Source: Paenibacillus sp. OVF10 (GTDB lineage Bacteria; Bacillota; Bacilli; Paenibacillales; Paenibacillaceae). From it: 64,000 nt of DNA. Both the position numbers and the translations under genes were made by a program. The DNA is taken from contig CP094668.1 of the NCBI GenBank assembly GCA_022836915.1, positions 1,736,001 through 1,800,000 of the forward strand, read 5' to 3'. Shown one piece after another: positions 28,246 to 38,220 of this stretch (its first letter is position 1; each line of letters starts with the position of its first letter). Below the pieces are notes generated by a model that was not told the origin of the DNA, did not search any database, and saw only the letters and a list, made by a program, of their open reading frames with translations.

Positions 28246-28727
28246 GTTCAGTAATCATTTTGAAAAAAATCACAAATTATTCTCCGGAGCAGACTCTTGA
28301 GAACTTTAAGCATGCAGCACAGAGAGCGAATATGTATTGTTTTCATTTATCAGTTGATCTTGATCCAGATAACAACTTTCAATCTGCAGAAGGCACACTA
28401 TCTGAAGTAAATGAGGAGACCCTTTCAAATACTGATGATGAAGAAACGATTAGATACTTCACTTTTAACGTGAATAAAGTTGTCGAAGATTCATATGATA
28501 GTTTTACGTGGCTCACCCATTCAACAGATTACTTTTGGGCAGTGGATATTGTAAATATTAATCATGAATATGAATTTATTTATAGGTTTGTAGTAGAGTA
28601 TTTTCAACATAACAGGGAAGATTACTTATGGTTTGATGATGCTGAGTGGTATTACACAGCTGACGATATCTTGAAATTAAGTCAAAGGCCGTATAACCCA
28701 AAGTGGTGTAGCGAAAAGGTTGTGTAA
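28242..28727 (+). CDS. Probable immunity protein for WXG-nuclease toxin
   Basis: This acidic 161-aa protein is rich in Asp, Glu, Tyr and Trp (for example DDEETIRYFTFNV and NREDYLWFDDAEWYY). It has no signal peptide or membrane segment. I do not recognise its family. It overlaps the toxin stop codon by four bases, is preceded by GAAGGAGG, and is as A/T-rich as the toxin C-terminal domain, which suggests both moved in together. A cytoplasmic inhibitor of the nuclease domain is the natural reading. Confidence 0.65.
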   Translation: MSSVIILKKITNYSPEQTLENFKHAAQRANMYCFHLSVDLDPDNNFQSAEGTLSEVNEETLSNTDDEETIRYFTFNVNKVVEDSYDSFTWLTHSTDYFWAVDIVNINHEYEFIYRFVVEYFQHNREDYLWFDDAEWYYTADDILKLSQRPYNPKWCSEKVV

Positions 28728-28785
28728 ATACGAGGGTGGAGGATTACTCTAGTGCATTAAAATTTAAAAAGGATACTACTTAAAT

Positions 28786-28820
28786 GCACTTCTACACACA
28801 AACGTAGAGGTGCTTCTTAC
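28786..28820 (+). terminator. Terminator after toxin-immunity pair
   Basis: GCACTTCTAC (28786-28795) pairs with GTAGAGGTGC (28804-28813), followed by a short T-rich tail. Confidence 0.7.
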
Positions 28821-28848
28821 TATAAAAAAATTAGGAGAACAGCTTTCC

Positions 28849-29514
28849 ATGATACTAAAAAAACGACTTATAATGATCGGATGTTGTATTGCCTTTGTGA
28901 TCTTACTTATTCTAACCTATAGCTTTTATAAAGAGAAAAGAATGTATGAACAGTATCTAACGATGAATGTCCGCCAAGAACTCGTTGATCTGAAGAGTGC
29001 GATTATCAATAATGATAGTTTATTTAACCGAATACTGGAGAATGACAAAATAACAAACGAGATGGTTGAGGATGGAGAACAAGCCAGCCAGCTTTATTAT
29101 AACTTTACAGATATGATACAGATAATCAATAAGTATAACTTGATGAATCTAAGTTTCAGTCAAGAAGCCAATTGGTTGGTCAAACCTGCAGCATTATTCA
29201 CAGATGGCTTAGGTCCAGACGACATAATGCCACTTACCCTTCACCGTATGGGAATGACATTCGTGAGGCTGGATATAACCAGTTATCCTGTAACAGCTGA
29301 ACTTAAGGCTAGAATTGAGGAGTATCAGCAGTTAAATGAGCGATGGCTCAACATAGTTGGGGACTTTGAATCCAAGGAAACAAACGAAAAGGAATGGCCC
29401 CAAATATTGAATGATCTGGAGCAAGAGACCCGAAATTATTTTCAAGAGAATAATGTAAATTTCGTTGATGATGACGTTTGGAGAGAGGCTTTGAATCCAA
29501 GGTACGAACGATGA
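28849..29514 (+). CDS. Membrane-anchored protein of unknown function
   Basis: The start ATG at 28849 has TTAGGAGAAC upstream; an earlier in-frame start would lie inside the preceding terminator hairpin. The 221-aa protein has one N-terminal membrane segment (LIMIGCCIAFVILLILTYSF) and a mostly helical, charged extracytoplasmic part (for example LVDLKSAIINND and ARIEEYQQLNERWLNIV). I recognise no family. It sits directly after the toxin locus but has its own terminators on both sides, so a link to the toxin is not supported. Confidence 0.65.
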   Translation: MILKKRLIMIGCCIAFVILLILTYSFYKEKRMYEQYLTMNVRQELVDLKSAIINNDSLFNRILENDKITNEMVEDGEQASQLYYNFTDMIQIINKYNLMNLSFSQEANWLVKPAALFTDGLGPDDIMPLTLHRMGMTFVRLDITSYPVTAELKARIEEYQQLNERWLNIVGDFESKETNEKEWPQILNDLEQETRNYFQENNVNFVDDDVWREALNPRYER

Positions 29515-29552
29515 AGAAGAGTCAATTGATGCTAGATATGCGTTGCACCAAA

Positions 29553-29597
29553 GTGAGTACTCCTACCGTTCATAGGTAATAGAGAGTGCTCTTTTTT
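29553..29597 (+). terminator. Terminator after membrane-anchored protein gene
   Basis: GTGAGTACTC pairs with GAGTGCTC across a 20-base loop and is followed by TTTTTT. Confidence 0.6.
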
Positions 29598-29728
29598 ATA
29601 TAAAAACAACTAATGAATTTTTTTCCATGCTGGACGATAATAAAGTAGAGACCATATAACCAATACCAAGCATTTAATGATATCACATACATATCCACAA
29701 CCATCCTACACCCACACGAGGTACATTC

Positions 29729-32700
29729 ATGAAACAAGGTATATATGAACAGCTTATCAACACCATCACCAGACAGGAGATTTCGGCGCTGGACCCGGAT
29801 GTGTATAACATTGGGACCGAGAAGTTGGATGCAGAGGAAGCGCGCAAGCTGCTGTCCACGTATTTGGCGGCGGTGACCCGGCGAGCGCTCAAGATTGTAC
29901 GGGAACAGACAGAAGATAAGACAGCAGTGCTGGCGCAGATCCGAACGTGTAATGAGATTATTGCTACGCTGAAAGGCACGCTTGGGGAAGATGAATACAA
30001 CGAATTGCAACTGGACGAGCAGGGGAGGTACTGACCCATGTGTATTCCAAGTTGAACAGCATTCGTGCGGTCAGGGATACCAAAATCGTTCGTCCAGATA
30101 CGCCGATCTCCCAAAGCTCTTTGTTCACAGGTGCCAAGTCCGAGCCGAGTATGTTATTGGAGTTGCAAAAGGAGATTGTGACCGCCGACCGGATCGACTG
30201 GTTGGTGTCATTTATCAAATTCAGCGGGCTTCGCCTGCTGCTGGAACAGCTTCAACAGTTCACGGCTAGTGGAGGAAGCTGCGGATCATCACAACTACAT
30301 ACATGGAAGCAACCGACCTGAAGGCCATCACTGAACTTAGCAAACTGCCCAACACGGAAATCCAGATTTCGTATGATACCAAAGTGACTCGGCTGCACGC
30401 CAAAACGTACATTTTCCACCGTGATACTGGATTCACCACAGCCTATGTCGGCTCCTCTAACCTATCCAACCCAGCGCTGACCAGTGGTATGGAGTGGAAC
30501 CTCAAGGTGACGGAGAAGGATTCACTCGATGTGCTGCGCAAGATTGAAGCGACCTTCGAGAGTTACTGGAATGACCGTGAATTTACGCGGTATATGGCTG
30601 AGGATGCAGGCCATGAGGCACAGTTGAAGGCGGCTCTGAATCGCAAAAAAGATCAGTCCAACCACTTTCACCTCGACATCCAGCCTTACGATTATCAAAA
30701 GGAAGTGCTGGAACAGCTGGACGCCGAGCGTACGCTGTACGGACGAACCCGCAATCTGATCGTTGCCGCCACAGGCGTTGGCAAAACGGTCATTTCAGCC
30801 TTCGACTACAAGCGATTCCGTGCAAGCCAAGCGGGAGCTAAACTTCTTTTGTCGCACATCGGGAAGAAATCTTGAAGCAAAGCCGGGACACGTTCCGGTA
30901 TATCCTGAAGGATATGAACTTTGGTGAGTTGCATGTCGGGAATTACCGAGCGGAGGCGCTGGATCACTTGTTTGTCAGCATTCAGAGTCTTAACTCCATG
31001 AAGCTGACGGAGATCACCAGCCCAGACTATTACGATTACATCATTGTGGATGAATTCCACCATGCCGCTGCTCCTTCGTACCAGAAGCTGTTGTCCCACT
31101 ACGAACCGAAGATCTTGCTGGGACTCACAGCGACCCCGGAACGGATGGATGGCAAAGACATTACAGCCTACTTCGATCATACGATTGCCGCCGAGATCCG
31201 TCTAACCGATGCAATTGACCGGAAGTTACTGAGTCCTTTTCAATATTTTGGCGTCACCGATACCGTCGATCTATCCCAGGTAAAGTGGTCGCGCAAAGGC
31301 TACGATCTGAACGAACTGGAAAAGCTCTACACGCATAACAAAATCCGTGCCAACCAGATCATCCAAAGTCTGAACAAATACGTAAGCGATCTGGACGATG
31401 TGAAGGGGCTTGGGTTCTGCGTAGGGGTGGATCATGCGATGTATATGGCAAAAATATTTAACGAAGCCGGCATTCCATCCATGGCCCTGCATGGTGGGTC
31501 GAGCGAACAGGAACGTCATTCTGCGAAAGGACAGCTGGTGAACGGGGAACTGCGCATGATCTTTGTCGTAGATCTGTACAATGAGGGCGTGGATATCCCT
31601 GAGGTGAACACCATCCTGTTCCTGCGTCCTACCGATAGTCTGACAGTATTCTTGCAACAGTTGGGGCGTGGACTACGGATGGCGGAGGGCAAAGAGTGCC
31701 TGACCGTGCTCGACTTCATCGGACAAGCGCATAAGGAGTACAGGTTCCAAGATAAATTCCGCGCCCTGATCGGGGCTACGAAACATTCCATCTCATACTA
31801 CGTGGAGAACGGCTTTTCGAACCTGCCACGCGGCACGTTCATTCATTTGGAAAAGCAAGCGAAAGAATACATTATGCGCAACTTAAAGCAAATGAGTCGT
31901 AATCGCAGAGCGTTGATCCAGAAACTTCAAACGTTCCAGCAAGACACCGGACTGCCACTGACCTTGGCTCATTTTGTGGAACATCACGGGATGACACTAT
32001 ATGAATTGTATGGTGGACGTATGGGCAAAAGGTATTTCCGCGGTATGTTGGCCGAAGCCGGATTAACAGCACCCATCGAAGATGAACACGAGGAGTATAT
32101 CCGCCGACTACCGTCTGTGCTGACGATTAACTCCCGAAGCTGGCTGACGTTCCTGATCGACTTTATTGAAAAAGGCCAAGAACCGACTACCGCCGATGAA
32201 CAGCGCATGTTGATTATGTTCTATTACACCTTCCATCGGGCTGCGCCTGAGAAACTAGGACTGAGCAGCATCGAAGAGGGTGTGCAGCGTGTGTTGTCTT
32301 GTGAGGCATTCCGAGCAGAGCTTGTGGATATTTTCAAATATAATTGGGCTCATCTGCGATTTGTGGATAAAAGTAATTCGTTCCCGTACACTTGTCCACT
32401 GGATATCCACTGTATGTACTCCATAGACCAAGTGCTTGCCGCCTTTGGTTATTGGAATGCCCAGCAATCACCCGCCTTCCGCGAAGGTGTGAAGTATTTT
32501 GCCGATGAACAGACGGATATCTTCTTCATTACATTGAACAAATCGGATAAAGATTTCTCACCATCTACGCTGTACGAGGACTATGCGATCAACGAGCGTC
32601 TATTCCACTGGCAGACACAGAGCCGAGTGTCAGAGCATACGGCTACTGCGCAGAGGTACATTCATCATCGGGAGACGGGCAACCGAATCGTGCTGTTCGT

Positions 32701-32863
32701 GCGGGAGTATAAGGAAGAGCATGGCTATACGTCTCCATTTGTCTTTCTGGGCGAAGCGGATTATGTGAGTCATGAAGGGAACAAACCGATGAGCTTCGTG
32801 TGGCGGTTAAGGGAAGAGATGCCTGCGAAGATGGTGGCGGTGGCGAATAAGTGTATTGTATGA
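29729..32863 (+). CDS. PLD-domain SF2 helicase with C-terminal DUF3427-like region (three apparent frameshifts)
   Basis: This is one large protein of about 1045 aa, read in four frame segments. The N-terminal third has a phospholipase-D-like nuclease pattern (RLHAKTYIF and VGSSNLSNPAL). The SF2 core follows: AATGVGKTVIS as motif I, VDEFHHA as the DEAH-type motif II, GLTATPERMDG as motif III, DLYNEGVDIPEVN, and QLGRGLRMAEGK as motif VI. The last part resembles the DUF3427 region. The breaks are repaired by one base each at GGGG 30022-30025 (restores LDEQGEVLTHVYS), AA 30276-30277 (ASGGKLRIITTTY) and TTTT 30847-30850 (LLFVAHREEILKQ). Helicase-nuclease proteins of this type commonly lie in defence islands. 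The HNH gene starts 25 bases downstream, probably in one operon. Confidence 0.8.
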
Positions 32864-32887
32864 GAAATATTAGAGAGGGGTTATAGA

Positions 32888-34644
32888 ATGTTTAAAACTT
32901 ATAATAAGCAAGATTTCTTTCTTCGTGCCGCATTATATCATGTGTATGAAGGTAGATGTTTTTACGAGAGAGTACCAATAAGATTTAAAGATATGCATGT
33001 CGACCATATAATACCTGAATCAATTACCGATAAAGGTGAAATATCTAGAATTACTAAAGAGCTAGGTTTACCCGAGTTATTTGATGCTAATGCTTTGTAT
33101 AATTTGGTGCCTTGTTCTCCTCATGAGAATCTTAGCAAAAATGATGATTTGTACAATATAGATTATTTAAAAAAGTTGATACTAGACAAGAGTTTATCAA
33201 AGATTCAAAGTATTAAAAATAAAATGGAAAATTTCAAAAAGGATTATAATGACGATAAGAAGAAATCCAAATTACTAGCGTTTTTGAGTGAATATGATAA
33301 CAAAGAGAAGTTAGAAGAGTTGTATAATCAGTTAGCAAATGAAGAACCATACAAAGAAAAACGAGAAATTATTGATAATTCAACACAGTATACTTTTGTG
33401 AGAAGTATGAGTAATGTTAAATTAGTGGGGAATTTGCCGAGATATCCAAATAAAGAAGGAAACTGTTTGATAACATTTAGTAACTTACGTTTAAGAGATT
33501 GCATGATTACTCTAAATCATAAGCAAATCATGAGGGACTTGTTTGAGGGAGTAAAAACTAATCTTAAGTATGACTTGAGAAGTTTTATCTTACACCAAGA
33601 AAAAATAAATCCGGATATTTACTATGTGGATTTAGCTAATGTTAGACTACCTCTAGAAAAAAATGAAGTGGAACAGTTAACTGAAATTATAGATGATTTT
33701 TATGACTACTACATTAAAGAGTCTACATATATATATAATTTTTTCAGAAAGGACGTTTTCGAAAGCCGGAATGGGAAAAATCGATTAAAAATGATAGAAA
33801 TTAATATGGATCTTTGGTTTCTAATAAAAAAATTTATAAGACATTTTGATTATGGTAAAGGCGATACAAAGTGGCATTTATTTGATGCTACAGGTTCAAT
33901 GCTAAAAGTATATGACAAGAAGGAAAGAGAGTTTCGATTATTTATTTATGCTGAAGTTGAACAAGAAGAATTTATAGTTAGCTCCATTAGGAGTGTGAAA
34001 TTGATTTGGACAGATGAATTTTTTCTGGATAAAAGATTATCAAATTTCTCGCAGAACATTTATTGGTCACCAGAATTCACATTACACTGGTTAACAGAAA
34101 TATTTATACCGTATGTTATATATTACTATGCTAAGCCGAGGACAAAGGTACTTCGCAGAAAAATAGACTACGAAAAGTTTTATGAAAATTTCAGAATTAA
34201 TGAATACTCGTTGTATCAACCTAATATTAAACAAACAAATGATTTTGAATTTATTGTGGGTGAGTTGCAGACTTTTTTACCACATATCAGCTTGATGTAT
34301 ATCCAAAACAAGATTTATTAAATTTATATGATTGCTTAATTCTTGTGATAGAGAGAACCGATTTAGATGAAAGTGCTCTACATTATATTTCAAGTAAGCT
34401 TGGAGTGCTAGGAGAATATGAGAAAGAGATTTTAATACGGGATATAAAAAAATTAAAAAGTGACCTAGTAGAAGAGAATAAGTTATTAGGATCATCTATT
34501 GATATGATTTTTAGAGGTATAATCTATTCGTTGACCTACCATAAGAATAGATTGTCAACTCATGAGAAATATATGATGCAGCAAAAACTAAACTTATTCA
34601 CAAAAAAATATTTAGTTGATCGGGTTCGGAGGAAGCATATATAA
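32888..34644 (+). CDS. HNH endonuclease-domain protein (apparent frameshift near 34275)
   Basis: The N-terminal domain has the HNH pattern CFYERVPIRF, then HVDHIIPES, then NALYNLVPCSPHENLSKND, with the expected His and Asn residues. The long remainder is Lys-, Asp- and Tyr-rich and not recognised. The frame breaks in the TTTTTT run at 34273-34278. One extra T gives QTFFTTYQLDVYPKQDLLNLYD and joins the last 100 residues, for 585 aa. A GAGAGGGG site lies before the ATG. The gene is far more A/T-rich than the helicase before it, suggesting a separate origin. It lies 25 bases after the helicase and 70 bases before the DUF2075 gene. A nuclease partner in a defence module is inferred. Confidence 0.7.
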
Positions 34645-34713
34645 TCTCAGAATCAGATTGGTGATTGATTAAGTAAGAAGGAATACAATTTATTATATAA
34701 CAGGCGGTGCATC

Positions 34714-36573
34714 ATGATTATCTACAGCAGTAACGCATTAGCTTTCCGGGAATCAGTTGATAACAATCAAATTACAGTTCAGATTGAAGAAGCATTTATT
34801 AAAGGTATGGGGAAAAGACCCAATCAAGGAGAAGTACGAGCTTGGAACAACTCTATGCAGTTTATGGAGAAAATAATTCGCAACTCTAAGGTAGCAGATG
34901 ACTGCGGGATATTAATTGAGTACAACATTCCTTCTACAAGTAAACGAATAGATTTTATCATTGCAGGTCAGGATGAACAAAAGAATGATAATTTTGTGAT
35001 CGTTGAGTTAAAACAATGGGATTCAGTAGAGGCTATGGATCGGGAAGATGTAGTAAGAGCTTTTATAGGAGGTAGGACAAGAGAGACACCGCATCCTTCG
35101 TATCAAGCTTGGTCATACAAACAATATTTGAGTGATATGAATGAGGCTGTATACTCTAAAGATATTAACGGATACTCATGTGCATATCTACATAATTACA
35201 GAAAAGTTCAGCCTGACCCTCTCCAATATAATCAATATCAGGATATCATCCGTGAAGCTCCTTTGTTTCTAGCTGATGATGCATCTAAACTTCAAGATTT
35301 TCTGAAAAGGCATGTAGGTGAAGGAAATGGAGTTAATTTACTTTATTTAATTGAGAACGGTAAGATTCGTCCTTCCAAGAAGCTAATCGATCATATCGAT
35401 GGATTATTTCAAGGGAACTCTGATTTTGTTTTACTTGATGAGCAGAAGGTTGCATACGAGGCCATTATGAGCCTTGCCAAGCAAACAGATGTAAAACGCA
35501 CAATCATTGTGCAAGGTGGGCCTGGAACAGGTAAATCAGTGATATCTATGAATGCCCTTGGTGGATTACTTAAAAATAAGTTGAATGTTAAATTCATTGC
35601 CCCGAATGCTTCATTCCGGACGGTTATGGTAGAGACCTTGACTCAGCGACAAGCTAGAAACAAAACTAGGACAAAGATGTTATTTACGGGATCAAGTCAG
35701 TTTTACAAAGAGCCAGCTGATATGTACGACGTACTTGTTGTGGATGAGGCGCATCGTTTAAAAGGTAAAGGAGCATATCAATATCTTGGGGAGAATCAGA
35801 TCGAGGATATCATAAAAGCATCTAAAGTGAATGTGTTTTTCATAGATGACTTTCAACGTATTCGTCCTGAAGATATAGGTTCTATAGACGAGATTAAACG
35901 TTTAGCTGCCCTATATGATTCGGAAGTGCATGAATATTCACTAGCAGCACAGTTCCGTTGTTCTGGAGCAGAAGGATTTTTGAATTGGGTTGATGATGCT
36001 TTACAGATTCGTCCCACCGCTAATTTCGATGGTTGGGATCAAGATTCTTTTGAATTCAAATTAGTAGATACGCCTAACGAAGTATACGATCTAATCAAAA
36101 GTAAAAACGATCAGGGATATAAGGCGAGGATGTTAGCAGGATTTGCTTGGAATTGGACAGCTGATAAAGAAGGTAATCGCAATGGGGAAATTCCGGATGT
36201 CACTATTGAAGAACATCGTTTTGCTATGCCTTGGAATGCACGTTCTATATCAAGCACCTGGGCTATTCATGAGAGTGGTATAGATCAGATCGGGTGCGTT
36301 CATACATCTCAAGGTCTTGAATTTGATTATGTAGGCGTAATTATAGGGAATGATCTTAAATTCGATTCGGAGAAAATGGAACTTTATTCAGATTATGATG
36401 AGTACAAAGATAGAATGGGAAAACGAGGGCTTAAATTTAAGAATGAGGAACTAACAAAACTTATCAAAAATATTTATAAAATTTTGATGTCTCGGGGTAT
36501 GAAAGGTTGTTATGTTTACTGTCGGGATCAAGAATTGATGAATTATTTATGTAGCAGAGCAAATTCAAAATGA
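34714..36573 (+). CDS. DUF2075 helicase-like protein with N-terminal nuclease-like domain
   Basis: This 619-aa protein has two parts. Residues 1-190 contain KRIDFIIAG and NFVIVELKQWD, a D...ExK arrangement typical of PD-(D/E)XK nucleases. From about residue 250 there is an SF1-like NTPase of the DUF2075 type: IIVQGGPGTGKSV as Walker A, VLVVDEAHRL as Walker B, FIDDFQRI, AAQFRCSG, and late CVHTSQGLEFDYVGV. An AGGCGGTG site precedes the ATG. It is the third gene of a helicase, HNH, DUF2075 run and is A/T-rich. A bidirectional terminator follows. Proteins of this kind are often next to restriction and phage-defence genes; the activity is not established. Confidence 0.85.
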   Translation: MIIYSSNALAFRESVDNNQITVQIEEAFIKGMGKRPNQGEVRAWNNSMQFMEKIIRNSKVADDCGILIEYNIPSTSKRIDFIIAGQDEQKNDNFVIVELKQWDSVEAMDREDVVRAFIGGRTRETPHPSYQAWSYKQYLSDMNEAVYSKDINGYSCAYLHNYRKVQPDPLQYNQYQDIIREAPLFLADDASKLQDFLKRHVGEGNGVNLLYLIENGKIRPSKKLIDHIDGLFQGNSDFVLLDEQKVAYEAIMSLAKQTDVKRTIIVQGGPGTGKSVISMNALGGLLKNKLNVKFIAPNASFRTVMVETLTQRQARNKTRTKMLFTGSSQFYKEPADMYDVLVVDEAHRLKGKGAYQYLGENQIEDIIKASKVNVFFIDDFQRIRPEDIGSIDEIKRLAALYDSEVHEYSLAAQFRCSGAEGFLNWVDDALQIRPTANFDGWDQDSFEFKLVDTPNEVYDLIKSKNDQGYKARMLAGFAWNWTADKEGNRNGEIPDVTIEEHRFAMPWNARSISSTWAIHESGIDQIGCVHTSQGLEFDYVGVIIGNDLKFDSEKMELYSDYDEYKDRMGKRGLKFKNEELTKLIKNIYKILMSRGMKGCYVYCRDQELMNYLCSRANSK

Positions 36574-36607
36574 TGTGTACCATGGACTGTGCAAAGTAGA
36601 GAGAAAC

Positions 36608-36640
36608 CCTATCCGTCCATAAATGGACGGATAGGATTCG
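36608..36640. terminator. Bidirectional terminator between convergent DUF2075 and XRE genes
   Basis: CCTATCCGTCCAT (36608-36620) and ATGGACGGATAGG (36623-36635) form a perfect 13-bp stem with a two-base loop. Confidence 0.8.
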
Positions 36641-36645
36641 TGTTT

Positions 36646-36987
36646 TCACATCAATATTCCTTTAATAACATTTTTGGCTACTCGAATATTATCAGGAGAA
36701 GAATCTCTTAGCAGTTGTACAATTTCTTTGATTTGTTTCTCATCTTCAGTTACTTCAAACTCTTCTTCTATATAAGCAAATAATTGAATCAAATTAACAT
36801 CCAAAGATTCAGCGATCTTTGCGAGGTTTACCAAAGAAACATTCTTTTCTCCACGTTCGATCTGTCCTATGTATGAAAAATGAAATCCACCTTTTTCTCC
36901 GAGGGATTCCTGTGAATACCCTCTTTCTTTGCGTAGTGCGCGAATTCTGGCTCCGACCAGCTTCAGAACTTCTCTGTCCTCGTTCAT
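36646..36987 (-). CDS. XRE-family helix-turn-helix regulator
   Basis: This 113-aa regulator starts at ATG 36987 with GAGAGGTGA upstream. The helix-turn-helix spans about residues 8-62 (VGARIRALRKERGYSQESLG then YIGQIERGEKNVSLVNLAKIAESLDV). A short acidic C-terminal helix region follows. It resembles the small controllers (SinR-like or C-protein-like) found beside restriction and mobile genes. It is convergent with the DUF2075 gene and divergent from the HEPN-like gene, so it may control either its own promoter or the shared region 36988-37128. Confidence 0.88.
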   Translation of the reverse strand: MNEDREVLKLVGARIRALRKERGYSQESLGEKGGFHFSYIGQIERGEKNVSLVNLAKIAESLDVNLIQLFAYIEEEFEVTEDEKQIKEIVQLLRDSSPDNIRVAKNVIKGILM

Positions 36988-37128
36988 GGTATTCACCTCT
37001 CTATGTTCAAAAGTGTAGACAAGTTTCCTCAAGGTAAACACCAAACGAAGAATACAAATAATCTAATTGATTACTATATGTATCATTTTATTGTATAATA
37101 CTGGTATTAACTCTTTGGAGGGATGACA

Positions 37129-37643
37129 ATGGCAAGAAATTGGTCCATAACCGTAGCACATTGTAATCACCAAGTAGATTTTACCCCACGTTTGCAAGAC
37201 CATGATATCTCCACACAACCTAGTTCCAAACATACTCCTGCTTACCACATGCTACGTACCACAATAATGGCCTACCACCAACATGCTAAGTATCATCTCA
37301 AACTTGCCGCCATCATGTGTAATCACAATCAGTTTAAAGCCTGCCTAATTCTATGTGATTGGGCTCTAGCTTCCATGATTAAGGCGCTTTATATCCATAA
37401 GTATCATTCAGTTCATCCCCCAAAGAACTCACCATGAATGAAATCTTGCCTTTAGTGCATACGGACACTGAACTCGGATTGGATATTGCATTGTTCATCG
37501 GCACGATGCAACATATGTCATCTTTGGAGGATTGTCCCCACGATCAACCACTAAAACTAAACAACATCGAAAGTATTATTCAACGAACGGAAGAGATATT
37601 GGATGATCTATCTGCACGTTTGATGAAGGATTCATCAGAGTAA
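37129..37643 (+). CDS. HEPN-like helical protein (apparent frameshift near 37419)
   Basis: The start ATG at 37129 has TTGGAGGG six bases upstream. Two short ORFs overlapping by four bases join if one C is added to CCCCC at 37417-37421, giving SVHPPKELTMNEILPLVHTD and 171 aa. The joined protein has the helical pattern of HEPN domains: HAKYHLKLAAIM, then ACLILCDWALASMIKALYIHK, then NEILPLVHTDTELGLD. I do not see the Rx4-6H ribonuclease motif, so it may be a non-catalytic or nucleotidyltransferase-partner HEPN. It is transcribed divergently from the XRE regulator, with a TATAAT at 37094-37099 as a possible -10. The assignment is from pattern only. Confidence 0.55.
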
Positions 37644-37787
37644 GATGTTTTTTAATTGATCATTTGGGTTAAATGTTTGATTTATCTATGTTACGCTTAC
37701 AAGATGACATCATCCAAATAAAGGATATATGATGCAGAGAATACAAAGGATGCTCTTTGCTTTGCGTCTGGAAAGTAGGTGTACATT

Positions 37788-38060
37788 TTGAAAAGAGTGA
37801 TTGCTATCGCGTTTTTTATATTATCTATATTGGAATTGGTTACATTAATCCTAATTGGTAAAAGCATGATGACTGGATACATGGAACCGAGTACGTTTAG
37901 AGGGATAATTTCATTCCCACTAGGCGCTACGTACCTCTCGATCTGGATGTTCTTTTCACGGCAAGAGTTTACCGGAGGACGAGTCGCGGCACAGATCAGT
38001 TTTACAGCGGCATTGTTAACGGCGTGCCCGTTGGTGTGTTTGTTAATTATTTTCTATTAA
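37788..38060 (+). CDS. Small three-segment membrane protein, unknown
   Basis: TTG 37788 follows an AGTAGGTG stretch with suitable spacing; GTG 37779 is the alternative. The 90-aa product has hydrophobic segments at about 3-24, 40-57 and 67-90 (for example VIAIAFFILSILELVTLIL and LTACPLVCLLIIFY) and almost no soluble domain. No family recognised. It lies between the HEPN-like gene and the second WXG toxin locus without a terminator of its own. Confidence 0.55.
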   Translation: MKRVIAIAFFILSILELVTLILIGKSMMTGYMEPSTFRGIISFPLGATYLSIWMFFSRQEFTGGRVAAQISFTAALLTACPLVCLLIIFY

Positions 38061-38220
38061 ATCAAGAGATTAAGAAGATTTCCTTTGAATTAGGACCTAT
38101 GAAGTACGTTGTTGGAAATATTGTTATGGTGAGAAAGGAAAAATCAGGATGTTAGAAGGATGTATATACATCAAGCTTCTGCTAACATGGTAAAATCCTA
38201 TTTCAAACGCGGAGAATGAT

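Noticed and set aside
34345..34644. Independent 99-codon gene after the HNH gene
   Set aside because: The frame extends upstream without a ribosome site and joins the HNH protein after one T is added at 34273-34278.
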